This document shows positions 49,182 to 58,367 of a DNA stretch of 64,000 nt, one piece after another (positions within the stretch are counted from its first letter, which is position 1; each line of letters begins with the position of its first letter). The translations under genes and the position numbers were made by a program. The DNA is from Corynebacterium efficiens YS-314 (GTDB taxonomy: Bacteria; Actinomycetota; Actinomycetes; Mycobacteriales; Mycobacteriaceae). The stretch lies in assembly GCF_000011305.1 (NCBI RefSeq), contig NC_004369.1:2728001-2792000 (forward strand), given 5' to 3'. The notes beneath the pieces are model-generated. The model saw only the letters and a list, made by a program, of their open reading frames with translations, searched no databases and was not told the origin of the DNA.

Positions 49182-50588
49182 GTGCAACACTTCCACAAAG
49201 TTCTGGTCAACACCCTGATCTTCAATGTGGTGACCGGATTTCTCGCCTATTCCCTGTTGTTCTGGGTGTACCTGGAAACCCGGAATGTGGCGTTGGCCGG
49301 CATCCTCAACGCCGGTTATATGGGCGCGCTCGCCGTGACCTCGATCTTCTTCGGCAGCATCGTGGACCACAACCGCAAGAAGACCGTCATGATGGCCTCC
49401 TCCTGTATGACGCTGGTGCTCTTCGCGCTCGCCGGTGTGGTGTGGGTGTTGTGGATGGACAGCGCCACCATCAGTCTGGATTCACCAGCGCTGTGGGTGT
49501 TCAGCATCCTGATCCTCATCGGATCCATCGTGGAGCATCTGCGCAATATCGCGCTGTCCACCGTGGTCACCCTCCTGGTGCCGGAGGACCGCCGCGACAA
49601 GGCCAACGGGCTGGTCGGGGTGGTGCACGGCATGTCCTTCCTGGTCACCTCGATGATGGCGGGCATGGCGATCGGGTTCTTCGGGATGGAGACCACCCTG
49701 TGGGTGTGCCTGGTGCTGACACTGCTGGCGGTGCTGCATCTGATCACCGTGGAGATCCCCGAGCCGGAGATCGTGACGCAGCATGCGGATGCGACGGTTC
49801 CCATCGCCCCCGCGCCGAGCGCCGACGGGGAGGTGTTCACCCCGAACCCGGTCCCATCCGATCTGCACACGGTGTCACGGGGACTGGACATCCGGGGTTC
49901 CCTGGCCATCATCAGGGGTGTGCCCGGGCTGCTCGCGCTCATTCTGTTCACCTGCTTCAACAACCTTGTCGGTGGTGTCTACACCGCCCTCATGGACCCA
50001 TATGGCCTGGAGTTGTTCTCCCCACAGGTCTGGGGTGTGATGCTGGGTCTGACCGGTCTGGGGTTCATCGTCGGTGGCATGATCATCGCCCGGGTGGGCC
50101 TGGGATCCAATCCGGTGCGCACCCTGCTACTGGTCAATGTCGGTATCGCCATCATCGGCATCGTCTTCACCATCCGGGAGTGGGGATGGTTGTTCGTGGC
50201 CGGCATCTTTGTCTTCATGCTCATCACCCCGGCCGCGGAGGCCACCGAACAGACCATCCTCCAACGGGTGGTGCCGTTTAGGCAGCAGGGCCGTGTCTTC
50301 GGCCTGGCCATGGCCGTGGAGATGGGCGCCAATCCCCTGTCGGCGGTGATCGTCGCGGTGGTGGCCCAGGCCTATCTCATCCCCTGGATGGATGGTCCCG
50401 GCGCGGACACCGCCCTCGGTGTGCTACTCGGTGATGGAACCGCGCGTGGCATGGCATTGATGTTCATGCTCTCCGGGGTGATCACCCTGATCGTGGTGCT
50501 GCTGGCCTTCGCCTCCCGACCGTACCGCCAGCTCAGCAGGTATTACGCGTCAAGCAGTCAGGACATCGCGGGGCAGACCGCTCAGTGA
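49182..50588 (+). CDS. major facilitator superfamily transporter
   Basis: 468 residues, about 12 helices. FGSIVDHNRKKTVMMASS near 64 is the loop 2-3 motif A, and a second half begins near 235 after a Pro/Glu-rich cytoplasmic loop. It resembles enterobactin-exporter or macrolide-efflux-like MFS proteins. Substrate is unknown. TAGGAT (49170-49175) is 6 bases from the GTG, so the transcript is probably leaderless. The stop overlaps the convergent small gene by 7 bases. Confidence 0.78.
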   Translation: MQHFHKVLVNTLIFNVVTGFLAYSLLFWVYLETRNVALAGILNAGYMGALAVTSIFFGSIVDHNRKKTVMMASSCMTLVLFALAGVVWVLWMDSATISLDSPALWVFSILILIGSIVEHLRNIALSTVVTLLVPEDRRDKANGLVGVVHGMSFLVTSMMAGMAIGFFGMETTLWVCLVLTLLAVLHLITVEIPEPEIVTQHADATVPIAPAPSADGEVFTPNPVPSDLHTVSRGLDIRGSLAIIRGVPGLLALILFTCFNNLVGGVYTALMDPYGLELFSPQVWGVMLGLTGLGFIVGGMIIARVGLGSNPVRTLLLVNVGIAIIGIVFTIREWGWLFVAGIFVFMLITPAAEATEQTILQRVVPFRQQGRVFGLAMAVEMGANPLSAVIVAVVAQAYLIPWMDGPGADTALGVLLGDGTARGMALMFMLSGVITLIVVLLAFASRPYRQLSRYYASSSQDIAGQTAQ

Positions 50589-50869
50589 TTGCGCAGGGCG
50601 TCGATGAGCTCATCCTTCTTCATCTTTGAGCGGCCATCGATGTCCAGTTCGGCTGCACGTGTGCGCAGTTCCTCCACCGTCCAGTCCTCATAACTGCCGG
50701 CCTTTCCGCCCTTCTCCCCCACCTCCCCACGGGAGGTGTTCGCGGTGGCGTTGGCGATGCGGGCCGCTTTTTCCTTGCTGGCGCCGTCCTCCCGCAGCTC
50801 CTCGTAGAGCTCACCGTCCTTCACGGATGGTCCGCCTGGGGTCCTGTCCGGGTTCTTATCCTGTGCCAT
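50582..50869 (-). CDS. small Rho_N/SAP-like domain protein
   Basis: 95 residues. The C-terminal 35 (DWTVEELRTRAAELDIDGRSKMKKDELIDAL) form a Rho-termination-factor N-terminal/SAP-type helix-extension-helix, a nucleic-acid-binding fold. The N-terminal half, ELYEELREDGASKEKAARIANA, is like a widespread small stress-related family. It probably binds DNA or RNA. The ATG at 50869 is chosen because GGGGGA lies 3 bases upstream; a GTG at 50878 is also open. Confidence 0.72.
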   Translation of the reverse strand: MAQDKNPDRTPGGPSVKDGELYEELREDGASKEKAARIANATANTSRGEVGEKGGKAGSYEDWTVEELRTRAAELDIDGRSKMKKDELIDALRNH

Positions 50870-51048
50870 ATCCCCCACGATACGAGCCCATCACAGTGAC
50901 CGCCACCATAATGTCCCCCTCCTGACAGGACGGCCCCGCAGAAAGCGCATCCGATAAAACCGCCCGCGCGCGCAACTCCGGTCCAGTATTCTCGACTCTT
51001 AGCTAATGCGTACCCGTTGCTTGGAGTTTTCTACCTCGAGGACCGCCC

Positions 51049-51963
51049 ATGAAACGCAATGCCATCACTGCCAGCACCGCCGCCCTGATAATCACCGGCG
51101 CGATGCTGCTGGCCGGATGTGGGATCGGTGCCGATGTGGCGGCCTCGACGGTTGCCGGAAAGTCACCGGCCCCGCAGGGTTCCACGACGGCACCGGCCAC
51201 ACCGATGGCAACACCGACTCCGGAGATGGTTCCCGAGATCACCCGGGAGGCCACGCCGGAGCCCCCGGCACCCAGCCCGGAGCCAGCGCCGGAACCGGTG
51301 GGGGAATCAGTAGAGGCATCAGTGGAGGAGCCGGCCACTGAACCGGTGGGCGAGCCGGTGGAGATCGTCGGCTATGTGCAACCCGGCAGTCGGATCCTCA
51401 ACCTCGACAACGGCTATGCCTGTTCCGCGGGCTGGCTGGCCGGTGTGGGGGACCGTCGGTTCGTCATCACCGCGGGGCACTGCGGGGCGCCGGGGCATCT
51501 GTTTGCAACATCGGATGGTCAGGGCAACTATCCGGTCATCGGGTCCATGGTGGAGTCCTATGTCAACGGCTCCGATGCCGGCATCTTCGGGGCGGATATC
51601 GGCCTGATCGAGTTGTATCCCACCACGATCGCCAACGCCGGTCTGCCCAGCCACGGGGCGGTGGCCGGGTGGCAGGACCTTGCCTGGCTGGAGGCCACCC
51701 GACCGGAGATCTGCCAGGTGGGGTACCGCACGGGGTTGTCCTGTGGCCCCTACTCCGGCCCGGGTCATGAGGGCCTGTTCTATCACCAGGGCTCCACCCG
51801 CACCGGTGACAGTGGTGGGCCGGTGTTCGCCCTCCACGGCGGCCAGCTGTGGGCGGTGGGGGTGACCTCCGCGCATGACTTCTCCCTCCCGGCCGCGGTG
51901 GCCATGTCCATCGGGGGCTGGATGCCCGGGTGGGGACTCACCCTCTACACCAATGGAAGCTGA
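51049..51963 (+). CDS. secreted trypsin-like serine protease lipoprotein
   Basis: 304 residues. A signal peptide with lipobox LLAGC (Cys24) is followed by an 85-residue Pro/Glu/Thr-rich linker and an S1-type protease domain from about 108. The catalytic triad is visible: His144 in ITAGHC, Asp183 in GADIGLIEL and Ser255 in GDSGGP. Four Cys flank the active site and may form disulfides. It is predicted to be anchored outside the membrane. Substrate is unknown. Its 3' end overlaps the convergent DUF4265 gene by 19 bases. Confidence 0.85.
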   Translation: MKRNAITASTAALIITGAMLLAGCGIGADVAASTVAGKSPAPQGSTTAPATPMATPTPEMVPEITREATPEPPAPSPEPAPEPVGESVEASVEEPATEPVGEPVEIVGYVQPGSRILNLDNGYACSAGWLAGVGDRRFVITAGHCGAPGHLFATSDGQGNYPVIGSMVESYVNGSDAGIFGADIGLIELYPTTIANAGLPSHGAVAGWQDLAWLEATRPEICQVGYRTGLSCGPYSGPGHEGLFYHQGSTRTGDSGGPVFALHGGQLWAVGVTSAHDFSLPAAVAMSIGGWMPGWGLTLYTNGS

Positions 51964-52367
51964 TCCCCCGGGGCGATATGGACCACGCCCTGATCCACCA
52001 GGTCATCCAGGAGGACCCCCAGTCCGGGCACGGGTGAATCCGGGGCGATGTTCACCGCGAGCATCTCGGGCAGTGGCTGATCCACCCGCAGGCCCAGCGC
52101 CTCGAGTTGGGGGCGGACATGGTGGAGGGCCACCGGGTCGACCAGCAGGCGGAGGGTGGAGTTGCCGCCGGGGATCGCCACGGCCTGGAACTCCAGGATC
52201 TCGTCGACCGGGTCGGCGACGATGACGTCGCCAAGCGCGACCCCGGTGCACAGCGCCGGTATGGAGCAGACCAGCCAGTGGTGGCCGTCGAGCTTGTCGA
52301 CGACCACCTCCTCCGACTCCACACCCCCAATCCCCAGGGGGATACGGAGTTTTCTCTGTTCGCCCAC
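51945..52367 (-). CDS. DUF4265-like protein
   Basis: 140 residues, no signal or membrane helix. The layout WLVCSIPALCTGVALGDVIVADPVDEILEF around 30-63 and the later GGNSTLRLL match the DUF4265 family, of unknown function. GTG start at 52367 with AGGAAGGAA 6 bases upstream. A motif copy (52292-52301) encodes VDKL. It is convergent with the protease gene and divergent from the secreted protein gene at 52456. Confidence 0.65.
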   Translation of the reverse strand: MGEQRKLRIPLGIGGVESEEVVVDKLDGHHWLVCSIPALCTGVALGDVIVADPVDEILEFQAVAIPGGNSTLRLLVDPVALHHVRPQLEALGLRVDQPLPEMLAVNIAPDSPVPGLGVLLDDLVDQGVVHIAPGDQLPLV

Positions 52368-52455
52368 CGCGTTCCTTCCTTGCTGTAGACCATCACGTCA
52401 TCAGTACTGTACATTTCTTTAAAAACTCCTCTGATGGACCTGATGGGAGCATGAG

Positions 52456-53172
52456 ATGCACCGAAGAGCTACCACCCTCATTGTCGCCGGCGCCACCGCG
52501 ATGATGGGGTTGACAATCCTGCCGACCGCGCAGGCGGCCACCACCACCATCGACAACGGGACGTGCACCTTCAACTACAGCGCGGCGGATCTGGAGAACA
52601 TCCGGACCGACCTGGTGACCACCCACCCCCATGCCATGGCCATCTACAGCTGGGATGAGGACGATATCGCCACCGTGGAGGAAATCCGGGCGGAGCTGCC
52701 CACGCAGTTAGTGCCACCCCAGGCCTGGGCGTACGCCTATCACGACCGCCGGATGAACTTCGGCGCGCAGACCGATGTCCTCCGGATCATCACTTCAGGG
52801 CAGGGAGCGGACACCCTCGCACCCACCCAGGAGTCGCTCTATCAGGAATTGAAGGATTCCCGCGATCCGGTCGGGGATTTCATCGGCGGGATCCTCTACC
52901 CCAACCGGGGTTCCTACGGTCTCCTGCCACCGGAGGAACAGGATGACCTGCGGGAGCAGGCTGAGGCCACCCTGGAGCACGAGGCGCTGTTCGCCTCCTA
53001 CTACAAATACGAGGCGTTCCGGTGGGCACTGCACAAGTCCTGTTTCCAGGAACGGCCCGGGGAGGTGGAGTACCTCCCGGGTGGGCTGACGTTCCGCGAG
53101 GTGTTCGATGACAGCCCAGAGACGCCGGACACCCCGCCGGTGGCGGGGGGATCCAGCGTCGGGTCATCCTGA
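52456..53172 (+). CDS. secreted protein of unknown function
   Basis: 238 residues. A Sec signal peptide (MHRRATTLIVAGATAMMGLTI) with likely cleavage after AQA at about 28 precedes a helical, acidic mature protein. It has only two mature Cys (in GTCTF and KSCFQ), placed to close the fold with a disulfide. The last 20 residues are a low-complexity Pro/Gly/Ser tail. I do not recognise the family. Its stop is 17 bases from the clpB stop (convergent). Confidence 0.65.
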   Translation: MHRRATTLIVAGATAMMGLTILPTAQAATTTIDNGTCTFNYSAADLENIRTDLVTTHPHAMAIYSWDEDDIATVEEIRAELPTQLVPPQAWAYAYHDRRMNFGAQTDVLRIITSGQGADTLAPTQESLYQELKDSRDPVGDFIGGILYPNRGSYGLLPPEEQDDLREQAEATLEHEALFASYYKYEAFRWALHKSCFQERPGEVEYLPGGLTFREVFDDSPETPDTPPVAGGSSVGSS

Positions 53173-53188
53173 CCGGGGTGTCCGGGGG

Positions 53189-55747
53189 TTAGTGCTCCCG
53201 GGAGACAGCCAGGTACTGGCCACCGTCGGCGACGTCGACAAGCACGCGGTCACCGTCGCGGATCTCCCCGGCCAGCAGTTCCTTGGCCAGCTGGTCACCG
53301 ATGGCCTGCTGGATGAGCCTGCGCAGCGGGCGGGCACCATAGGCCGGATCGTAACCACGCTCGGCCAGCCACAGCTTCGCCGCATCCGAGACCCGCAGGG
53401 TGAGGCGACGGTCCGACAGACGCTCGGCCAGCTGACTGATCTGGATCTCGACGATGCTGGCCAGCTGTTCCTGGGACAGCGGGTCGAAGACCACGATGTC
53501 ATCGAGCCGGTTGATGAACTCCGGCTTGAAGGCCATCTTCACCGCATCCATCATCTGCTCCCGTGTGCCGCCGGCACCCAGGTTGGAGGTCAGGATCAGG
53601 ATGGTGTTGCGGAAGTCCACCGTGCGACCCTGGCCGTCGGTGAGACGACCGTCATCGAGTACCTGCAGGAGGATGTCGAAGACGTCCGGGTGGGCCTTCT
53701 CCACCTCGTCGAACAGCACCGTCGTGTACGGACGACGTCGCACCGCCTCGGTGAGCTGACCACCCTGGTCGTAGCCGACGTATCCCGGAGGGGCACCGAC
53801 CAGGCGTGCCACCGAGTGCTTCTCGGAGTACTCGGACATGTCGATGCGCACCATGGCACGCTCATCATCGAAGAGGAACTCGGAGACCGCCTTGGCCAGC
53901 TCCGTCTTACCCACACCGGTGGGGCCGAGGAACAGGAAGGAACCGGTCGGACGGTTCGGATCCGCCACACCCGCACGGGAACGGCGCACCGCATCGGACA
54001 CCGCGGTGACCGCCTCGTGCTGGCCGACGACCCTCTTGCCCAGGAACCGTTCCATGTTGAGCAGTTTCTCGGTCTCACCCTGCATCATCTTGCCCGCGGG
54101 GATACCCGTCCAGGCGGAGACAACCTCGGCGATGACCTCCGGGGTGACCTCCTCGGTGAGCATGGAGTTGTCGGCACCACCGATCTTCTCCTCCGCCTCG
54201 GCGATCTTCTTCTCCAGCTCGGGGATGCGACCGTAACGCAGCTCAGCAACGCGGCCATAATCGCCCTCGCGCTCGGCGATGTCGGACTCGGAGCGCAGTG
54301 CCTCGAGTTCCTCCTTGAATTTGCGCACATCATCGATGACGGCCTTCTCGTTCTGCCAGCGGGCCTTGAGCTCGGAGAGTTTCTCGCGTTCGTCGGCAAG
54401 CTCGGAACGCAGGCGTTCCAGACGCTCGCGGGAGGCGACGTCGGTCTCCTTGGTCAGGGCGACCTCCTCGATCTCGAGGCGACGGACGATGCGCTCGAGC
54501 TCATCGATTTCCTGCGGCGAGGAGTCGATCTCCATGCGCAGGCGTGAGGCGGCCTCATCGACCAGGTCGATGGCCTTGTCGGGCAGGAAACGGCTGGTGA
54601 TGTACCGGTGGGACAGCTCGGCGGCGGCCACCAGCGCGGAGTCCTGGATGCGGACACCGTGGTGGACCTCATAGCGTTCCTTGAGTCCACGCAGGATACC
54701 CACGGTATCCTCCACGCTCGGCTCACCGACGTATACCTGCTGGAAACGACGTTCCAGGGCGGTGTCCTTCTCGATGTACTTGCGGTACTCATTGAGGGTG
54801 GTGGCACCGACCAGACGCAGCTCACCACGGGCGAGCAGCGGCTTGATCATGTTGCCGGCATCCATGGCTGACTCACCGGAGGCACCCGCACCGACGATGG
54901 TGTGCAGCTCATCGATGAAGGTGACGATCTCACCGTTGGCACCCTTGATCTCATCGAGGACAGCCTTGAGTCGCTCCTCGAATTCACCACGGTATTTCGC
55001 ACCGGCGACCATGGATCCCAGATCCAGGCTGATCAGGGTCTTGCCCTTGAGGGACTCCGGGACGTCACCGGCGACGATGCGACGGGCCAGTCCCTCCACG
55101 ATTGCGGTCTTACCCACACCGGGCTCGCCGATGAGGACTGGGTTGTTCTTGGTGCGGCGGCTGAGCACCTGGACCACACGACGGATCTCCTGGTCACGCC
55201 CGATCACGGGATCGATCTTGCCCTCGCGGGCGAGTTTGGTCAGGTCGGTGGAGTACTTCTCCAGCGCCTGGAACTGCCCCTCGGGATCCTGGGAGGTGAC
55301 CTTCTGGGAACCACGGACGGACTGGAAGGCGGCCTTGATGGCATCATAGGTTGCCCCCTTGCCCTTGAGCAGGTCAGCGGCATCGGACTTGCCGCGCGCG
55401 ATGCCTGCGAGGAGGACCTCCGTGGAGACGTATTCATCACCGAGTTCACCGGCGAGTTCCTGGGAGGCGGTCAGCGCATTGAGGGCATCACGGTTGAAGT
55501 TGGGGTTGGCCAGGTTGGAGCCGGAGGCCTTGGGGTAGCCATCGACCAGTTTCTGCGCCTCGGCCAGGATGGTCTTGGGATCAACACCGGCGGCGGTCAG
55601 CACCGGGGCGGCCACACCGTCGGCCTGGTCCAGGATGGCCACCAGGAGGTGGGCCGGACGGATGTCGGGGTTGCCGTTGGCGGAGGCCTGCTGCAGGGCT
55701 GCCTGCATGGCCTCGGAGGTCTTGGTAGTTGGATTGAATGAACTCAT
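53189..55747 (-). CDS. clpB: ATP-dependent disaggregase ClpB
   Basis: AAA+ unfoldase that rescues aggregated proteins with DnaK. 852 residues: Clp_N repeats at 1-145, first AAA domain with [15 protein letters not shown] near 206, coiled-coil middle domain around 405-525 ([20 protein letters not shown] onwards), second AAA domain with [15 protein letters not shown] near 603 and a C-terminal domain ending after [17 protein letters not shown] precedes the ATG. Upstream lies a HAIR box for HspR. A motif copy (53234-53243) falls in the last 20 codons. Confidence 0.97.
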   Translation of the reverse strand: MSSFNPTTKTSEAMQAALQQASANGNPDIRPAHLLVAILDQADGVAAPVLTAAGVDPKTILAEAQKLVDGYPKASGSNLANPNFNRDALNALTASQELAGELGDEYVSTEVLLAGIARGKSDAADLLKGKGATYDAIKAAFQSVRGSQKVTSQDPEGQFQALEKYSTDLTKLAREGKIDPVIGRDQEIRRVVQVLSRRTKNNPVLIGEPGVGKTAIVEGLARRIVAGDVPESLKGKTLISLDLGSMVAGAKYRGEFEERLKAVLDEIKGANGEIVTFIDELHTIVGAGASGESAMDAGNMIKPLLARGELRLVGATTLNEYRKYIEKDTALERRFQQVYVGEPSVEDTVGILRGLKERYEVHHGVRIQDSALVAAAELSHRYITSRFLPDKAIDLVDEAASRLRMEIDSSPQEIDELERIVRRLEIEEVALTKETDVASRERLERLRSELADEREKLSELKARWQNEKAVIDDVRKFKEELEALRSESDIAEREGDYGRVAELRYGRIPELEKKIAEAEEKIGGADNSMLTEEVTPEVIAEVVSAWTGIPAGKMMQGETEKLLNMERFLGKRVVGQHEAVTAVSDAVRRSRAGVADPNRPTGSFLFLGPTGVGKTELAKAVSEFLFDDERAMVRIDMSEYSEKHSVARLVGAPPGYVGYDQGGQLTEAVRRRPYTTVLFDEVEKAHPDVFDILLQVLDDGRLTDGQGRTVDFRNTILILTSNLGAGGTREQMMDAVKMAFKPEFINRLDDIVVFDPLSQEQLASIVEIQISQLAERLSDRRLTLRVSDAAKLWLAERGYDPAYGARPLRRLIQQAIGDQLAKELLAGEIRDGDRVLVDVADGGQYLAVSREH

Positions 55748-55808
55748 GTCGTAAAAATCCTTTCATCATTGCGCCAACCACGACCGGCTTCCCACCGGGA
55801 TAGATCGC

Positions 55809-55829
55809 GTGAACCTTGAAGGGGTTCAC
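55809..55829 (-). promoter_or_regulatory. inverted repeat in the clpB leader
   Basis: GTGAACC-N7-GGTTCAC, a perfect 7-bp repeat with a 7-base spacer, 62 bases before the clpB start. It could be a leader hairpin or a second operator. It is not the HAIR consensus. Confidence 0.45.
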
Positions 55830-55877
55830 ACAGGTCAGCGACCATTTTTTTGCTTACACCTATAACAATGCCTCCAA

Positions 55878-55900
55878 AGTTGAGTCTATTCCACTCAACT
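55878..55900 (-). promoter_or_regulatory. HAIR box (HspR operator) upstream of clpB
   Basis: AGTTGAGT-CTATTCC-ACTCAACT, perfectly symmetrical arms and the 7-base spacer of the HAIR consensus CTTGAGT-N7-ACTCAAG. It lies 130 bases before clpB. Repression by HspR with heat release is expected from actinobacterial precedent. Confidence 0.88.
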
Positions 55901-56029
55901 CAGGGTTTGGTGCAATTATAAAGTTAAGCAGGCCAGGTTTAAGTTTAGTCGCGATCGGAGATCCCGGCATCAGGAATCATCCCCAGTTTCCACCCGCAGA
56001 GACCCCTGGCGGCGAGCGCGCCACGGTGA

Positions 56030-56495
56030 TAATATTGTTGACATGACAACAAACTATGAGGCGATCATCATCGGAGCCGGCCAGGCAGGACTTGCCGCAG
56101 CCCACGAACTGGCCCGGCGCGGACTGGAACCCGGCACGGACTTTCTGGTACTCGACTCCAATGACGGTCCCGGTGGCGCATGGCGACACCGCTGGGACTC
56201 CCTCACCCTGGGCAAGGCCCACGGCATCGCCGACCTACCGGGACTGCCCATGGATCACCCCGCCCCCACCACACCGGCCTCCCGGCTGGTGACGCAGTAT
56301 TACGGTGCCTATGAGGAGAAATTCGATCTCCAGGTGGTCCGCCCGGTGAAGGTGCGGTCGGTGTCCCCCACCGACCCCTCCGATCCCACCTCCGCCCTGC
56401 TGGTGGAGGCCGAGGACGGCCGCACCTGGCAGACGCGGTATGTCCTCAATGCCACCGGCACGTGGACCAACCCCTATATGAGTAAGTCCTATTAG
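56030..56495 (+). pseudogene. flavin-containing monooxygenase, 3'-truncated by an IS
   Basis: The reading frame starts at ATG 56043, with TAATAT (56030-56035) 7 bases upstream, a leaderless arrangement. It encodes 150 residues beginning YEAIIIGAGQAGLAAAHELARRG (FAD-binding GxGxxG) and continuing GGAWRHRWDSLTLGKAHG, as in CzcO/YUCCA-type flavoproteins. Relatives have about 350-400 residues. Host sequence ends at about 56482 after GTWTNPYM, and the last codons SKSY come from the element. The missing C-terminal half is not on the other side of the IS, so sequence was lost. Confidence 0.85.
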
Positions 56496-57471
56496 GACTC
56501 TCGCGCGCAGGTCTGTTCAACGAGGGCGGAGAGTGCTTGAGTTTTTGGTGTGAACAACAAACTAAACACTCTCCTGACCACACTCTACGTCACCCTGGTC
56601 GACCGTGTCCTGCCCGATCTGGACTACGACCGGACTCACCGCCCAGGGCACCGACCAGCCCTCGATGACGCCGAACTGCTGTGCCTGGCCGTCGCCCAAC
56701 ACCTGCTGCACGGATCCTCCTCAGAATCCCGATGGGTGCGCTACGCCCGGGCACACCTGACCGGAATGTTCCCGGCGATGCCCCAACAATCGGGCTACAA
56801 CAAGCGCATCCGGGCCGCCGGCCCGTTGATCAGCGCGGTGATCACCGCCCTGGCCAAAGACACCGCCTCCTGGCACGAGATCCTGCGACTACTCGACTCC
56901 ACCCCGGTACCCTGCGGCACCTCAAGAAAGACAGTCAAACGCTCTGACCTGGTCGGGCATGCCGGCTACGGCTACTGCGCTTCGCATTCGAGGTTCTTCT
57001 GGGGTTTTCGCCTGTATCTGGTCTGCACCCCGGACGGGATGCCGGTGATCTGGGGGCTGGCCAACCCGAAGATCGGCGAGCGGGAAACCACCCAGGTCCT
57101 GCTTGATCATGACTGTCATCTGGTGCACGACGGGCAGGTCATCCTGGCGGACAAGGGCTTCGCCGGGAAAGAGTTCGAGGCGTTTGTCACCGACGAGCTT
57201 GGCGCCCACCTCGTCCGTCCCGACCGCAAGGATGAAAAGCCCCGGTTCGGGGCCCTCGGTGGTATCCGCCAGTGGGTCGAGTCCGTCTTCGACACGCTTA
57301 AAGGCCAACTCGGCCTCGAGCAGCACGGCGGGCGCACCGTCGAAGGCGTCTACGCCCGAGTCGCCGCGAAACTTTTGGCCCTGGCCGCCGGGATCTGGCA
57401 CAACTGGCTCATCGACGCCCCCAACAAACGCTCCCTGATCGCCTACGACCACTAAAAATCAATAGGACTTA
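56483..57471 (+). mobile_element. IS982-like insertion sequence, about 1 kb
   Basis: TAAGTCCTATT at 56483-56493 recurs inverted at 57461-57471, giving termini around a single transposase gene. The left end continues into a perfect 15-base palindrome, AGTCCTATTAGGACT (56485-56499). The outermost TA on both sides could be a 2-bp target duplication, in which case the element is 56485-57469. It splits a monooxygenase gene. Family assignment rests on the transposase. Confidence 0.75.
56550..57455 (+). CDS. DDE transposase (IS982-like)
   Basis: 301 residues, uninterrupted. The DDE triad is visible: Asp in LLDSTPVPCGTSRK, Asp in VILADKGFAGKEF and Glu in IRQWVESVFDTLKGQLGLEQHGG. GYCASHSRFFWGFRLYLVCTPDG is typical of the DDE_Tnp_1_3 (IS982) group. 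GTG start at 56550 without a strong RBS, as usual for a transposase. It looks functional, unlike the IS3-type element 1.2 kb away. Confidence 0.82.
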   Translation: MNNKLNTLLTTLYVTLVDRVLPDLDYDRTHRPGHRPALDDAELLCLAVAQHLLHGSSSESRWVRYARAHLTGMFPAMPQQSGYNKRIRAAGPLISAVITALAKDTASWHEILRLLDSTPVPCGTSRKTVKRSDLVGHAGYGYCASHSRFFWGFRLYLVCTPDGMPVIWGLANPKIGERETTQVLLDHDCHLVHDGQVILADKGFAGKEFEAFVTDELGAHLVRPDRKDEKPRFGALGGIRQWVESVFDTLKGQLGLEQHGGRTVEGVYARVAAKLLALAAGIWHNWLIDAPNKRSLIAYDH

Positions 57472-57472
57472 A

Positions 57473-57631
57473 TCATCTAGGCGGGTGGATACCCGTACTG
57501 AACTCTTCAGGCTGTGGCGGCCACTGCTCACAGGAGTGGGTGAGTCGGGAGTGGAATACACCGTCCGTGATGTCATCGTGGTCGTCCCACTGGGGAGCGA
57601 AATCGATCTGCTCGCCGCCCGGGACGGTTGA
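57473..57631 (+). pseudogene. C-terminal fragment of an unidentified protein
   Basis: Directly after the IS982-like element an open frame encodes about 50 residues, VDTRTELFRLWRPLLTGVGES then EYTVRDVIVVVPLGSEIDLLAARDG and a stop. It has protein-like composition but is not the missing part of the monooxygenase, and I do not recognise it. An in-frame TAA precedes it at 57470-57472. It is followed by a strong terminator, which supports it being the real 3' end of a gene. Confidence 0.4.
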
Positions 57632-57636
57632 GTTGA

Positions 57637-57681
57637 AACGCAGGTAACGACCGCCCGCAGAGGAAGGGCGTTACCTGCGTT
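57637..57681. terminator. 13-bp stem between the fragment and the stress gene
   Basis: AACGCAGGTAACG (57637-57649) and CGTTACCTGCGTT (57669-57681) form a perfect 13-bp stem with a 19-base loop. It lies between convergent reading frames and probably terminates both. Confidence 0.75.
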
Positions 57682-57686
57682 GAAAG

Positions 57687-58214
57687 TCACGCGGTGGGAC
57701 GAGCCGGCTTACCCGCGAGAAGTCGTGCCGCTTCCGCAGCGAAAGGTGCCTCAACCTGCACCTCGTACCGGTCCGCCTCAAGCGTTTCCAACGAGGCGAA
57801 GTCGCGTCGGCCCCCGGTCGCGAGATGGCTGATGAAGGAAAGCAGCGCACCCCAAACCGCACCGGCGACCACCGAGATCGCCACGATGGCCAGCCACCCG
57901 AACCCGGGCGCGAACAGGCCGAACAGCAAACCGATGAGCAGACCGAACCACGCACCGGCGGCGGCTCCGCGCAAAGCCGCCTTCGTCTTAGTGAGTCGTC
58001 CCAGGACCCGCTCCACGACACGCAGGTCGTACCCGACGATCGCGACCCGTTCGACGGCGAACCCGGCATCGGAAAGCCGGTCGACTGCTGCCTGGGCGGT
58101 GGCGTAGTCGGAGTACTCGGCAATGGCCTGCTTCCAGCGGGGGTCCGCGGTGTACTCGAAGTCCTCAGGTGTCTTGTCGGAGGACTGGCTGCGGGGTGCA
58201 TTGCTGGTGCTCAC
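57687..58214 (-). CDS. general stress protein 17M-like membrane protein
   Basis: 175 residues. An N-terminal general-stress-protein domain (SDYATAQAAVDRLSDAGFAVERVAIVGYDLRVVERVLG, about 35-75) is followed by two membrane helices (AAGAWFGLLIGLLFGLFAPGFGW and LAIVAISVVAGAVWGALLSFI) and a C-terminal VQVEAPFAAEAARLL segment. The family is common in soil Actinobacteria; function is unknown. GTG 58214 has GAAGGAG 7 bases upstream and is preferred over ATG 58229. It lies between two insertion sequences and has an E. coli-like promoter, signs of transfer. Confidence 0.75.
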   Translation of the reverse strand: MSTSNAPRSQSSDKTPEDFEYTADPRWKQAIAEYSDYATAQAAVDRLSDAGFAVERVAIVGYDLRVVERVLGRLTKTKAALRGAAAGAWFGLLIGLLFGLFAPGFGWLAIVAISVVAGAVWGALLSFISHLATGGRRDFASLETLEADRYEVQVEAPFAAEAARLLAGKPARPTA

Positions 58215-58323
58215 GTTTAACTCCTTCAATGAAGAACGTTGGTGGTGGCGAGGGGGGCGCGGGCGGAGGCAGTCCGCCGCGCAACCTCTGCTGCAAAGAT
58301 CCCTCGGATCCCCATCGAATCTA

Positions 58324-58353
58324 AAATTAGCTCTCTCACCCCTGTAGTGTCAA
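58324..58353 (-). promoter_or_regulatory. consensus-like promoter of the stress gene
   Basis: TTGACA (58353-58348) and TAATTT (58329-58324) with an 18-base spacer. A perfect -35 is unusual beside the -10-only promoters elsewhere in the window. The leader to the GTG is about 100 bases. Confidence 0.6.
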
Positions 58354-58367
58354 CTACTTTTTCAGCT

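Noticed and set aside
55895..56000. Sigma-H promoter (GGAA...GTT) in front of clpB
   Set aside because: GGAATA and GTT are present on the minus strand, but the spacing I count is about 22 bases, longer than the usual range, so I did not call it.
57469..57690. 73-codon minus-strand ORF beside the IS982-like element
   Set aside because: It is antisense to the orphan 3' fragment and the terminator and shows no family features.
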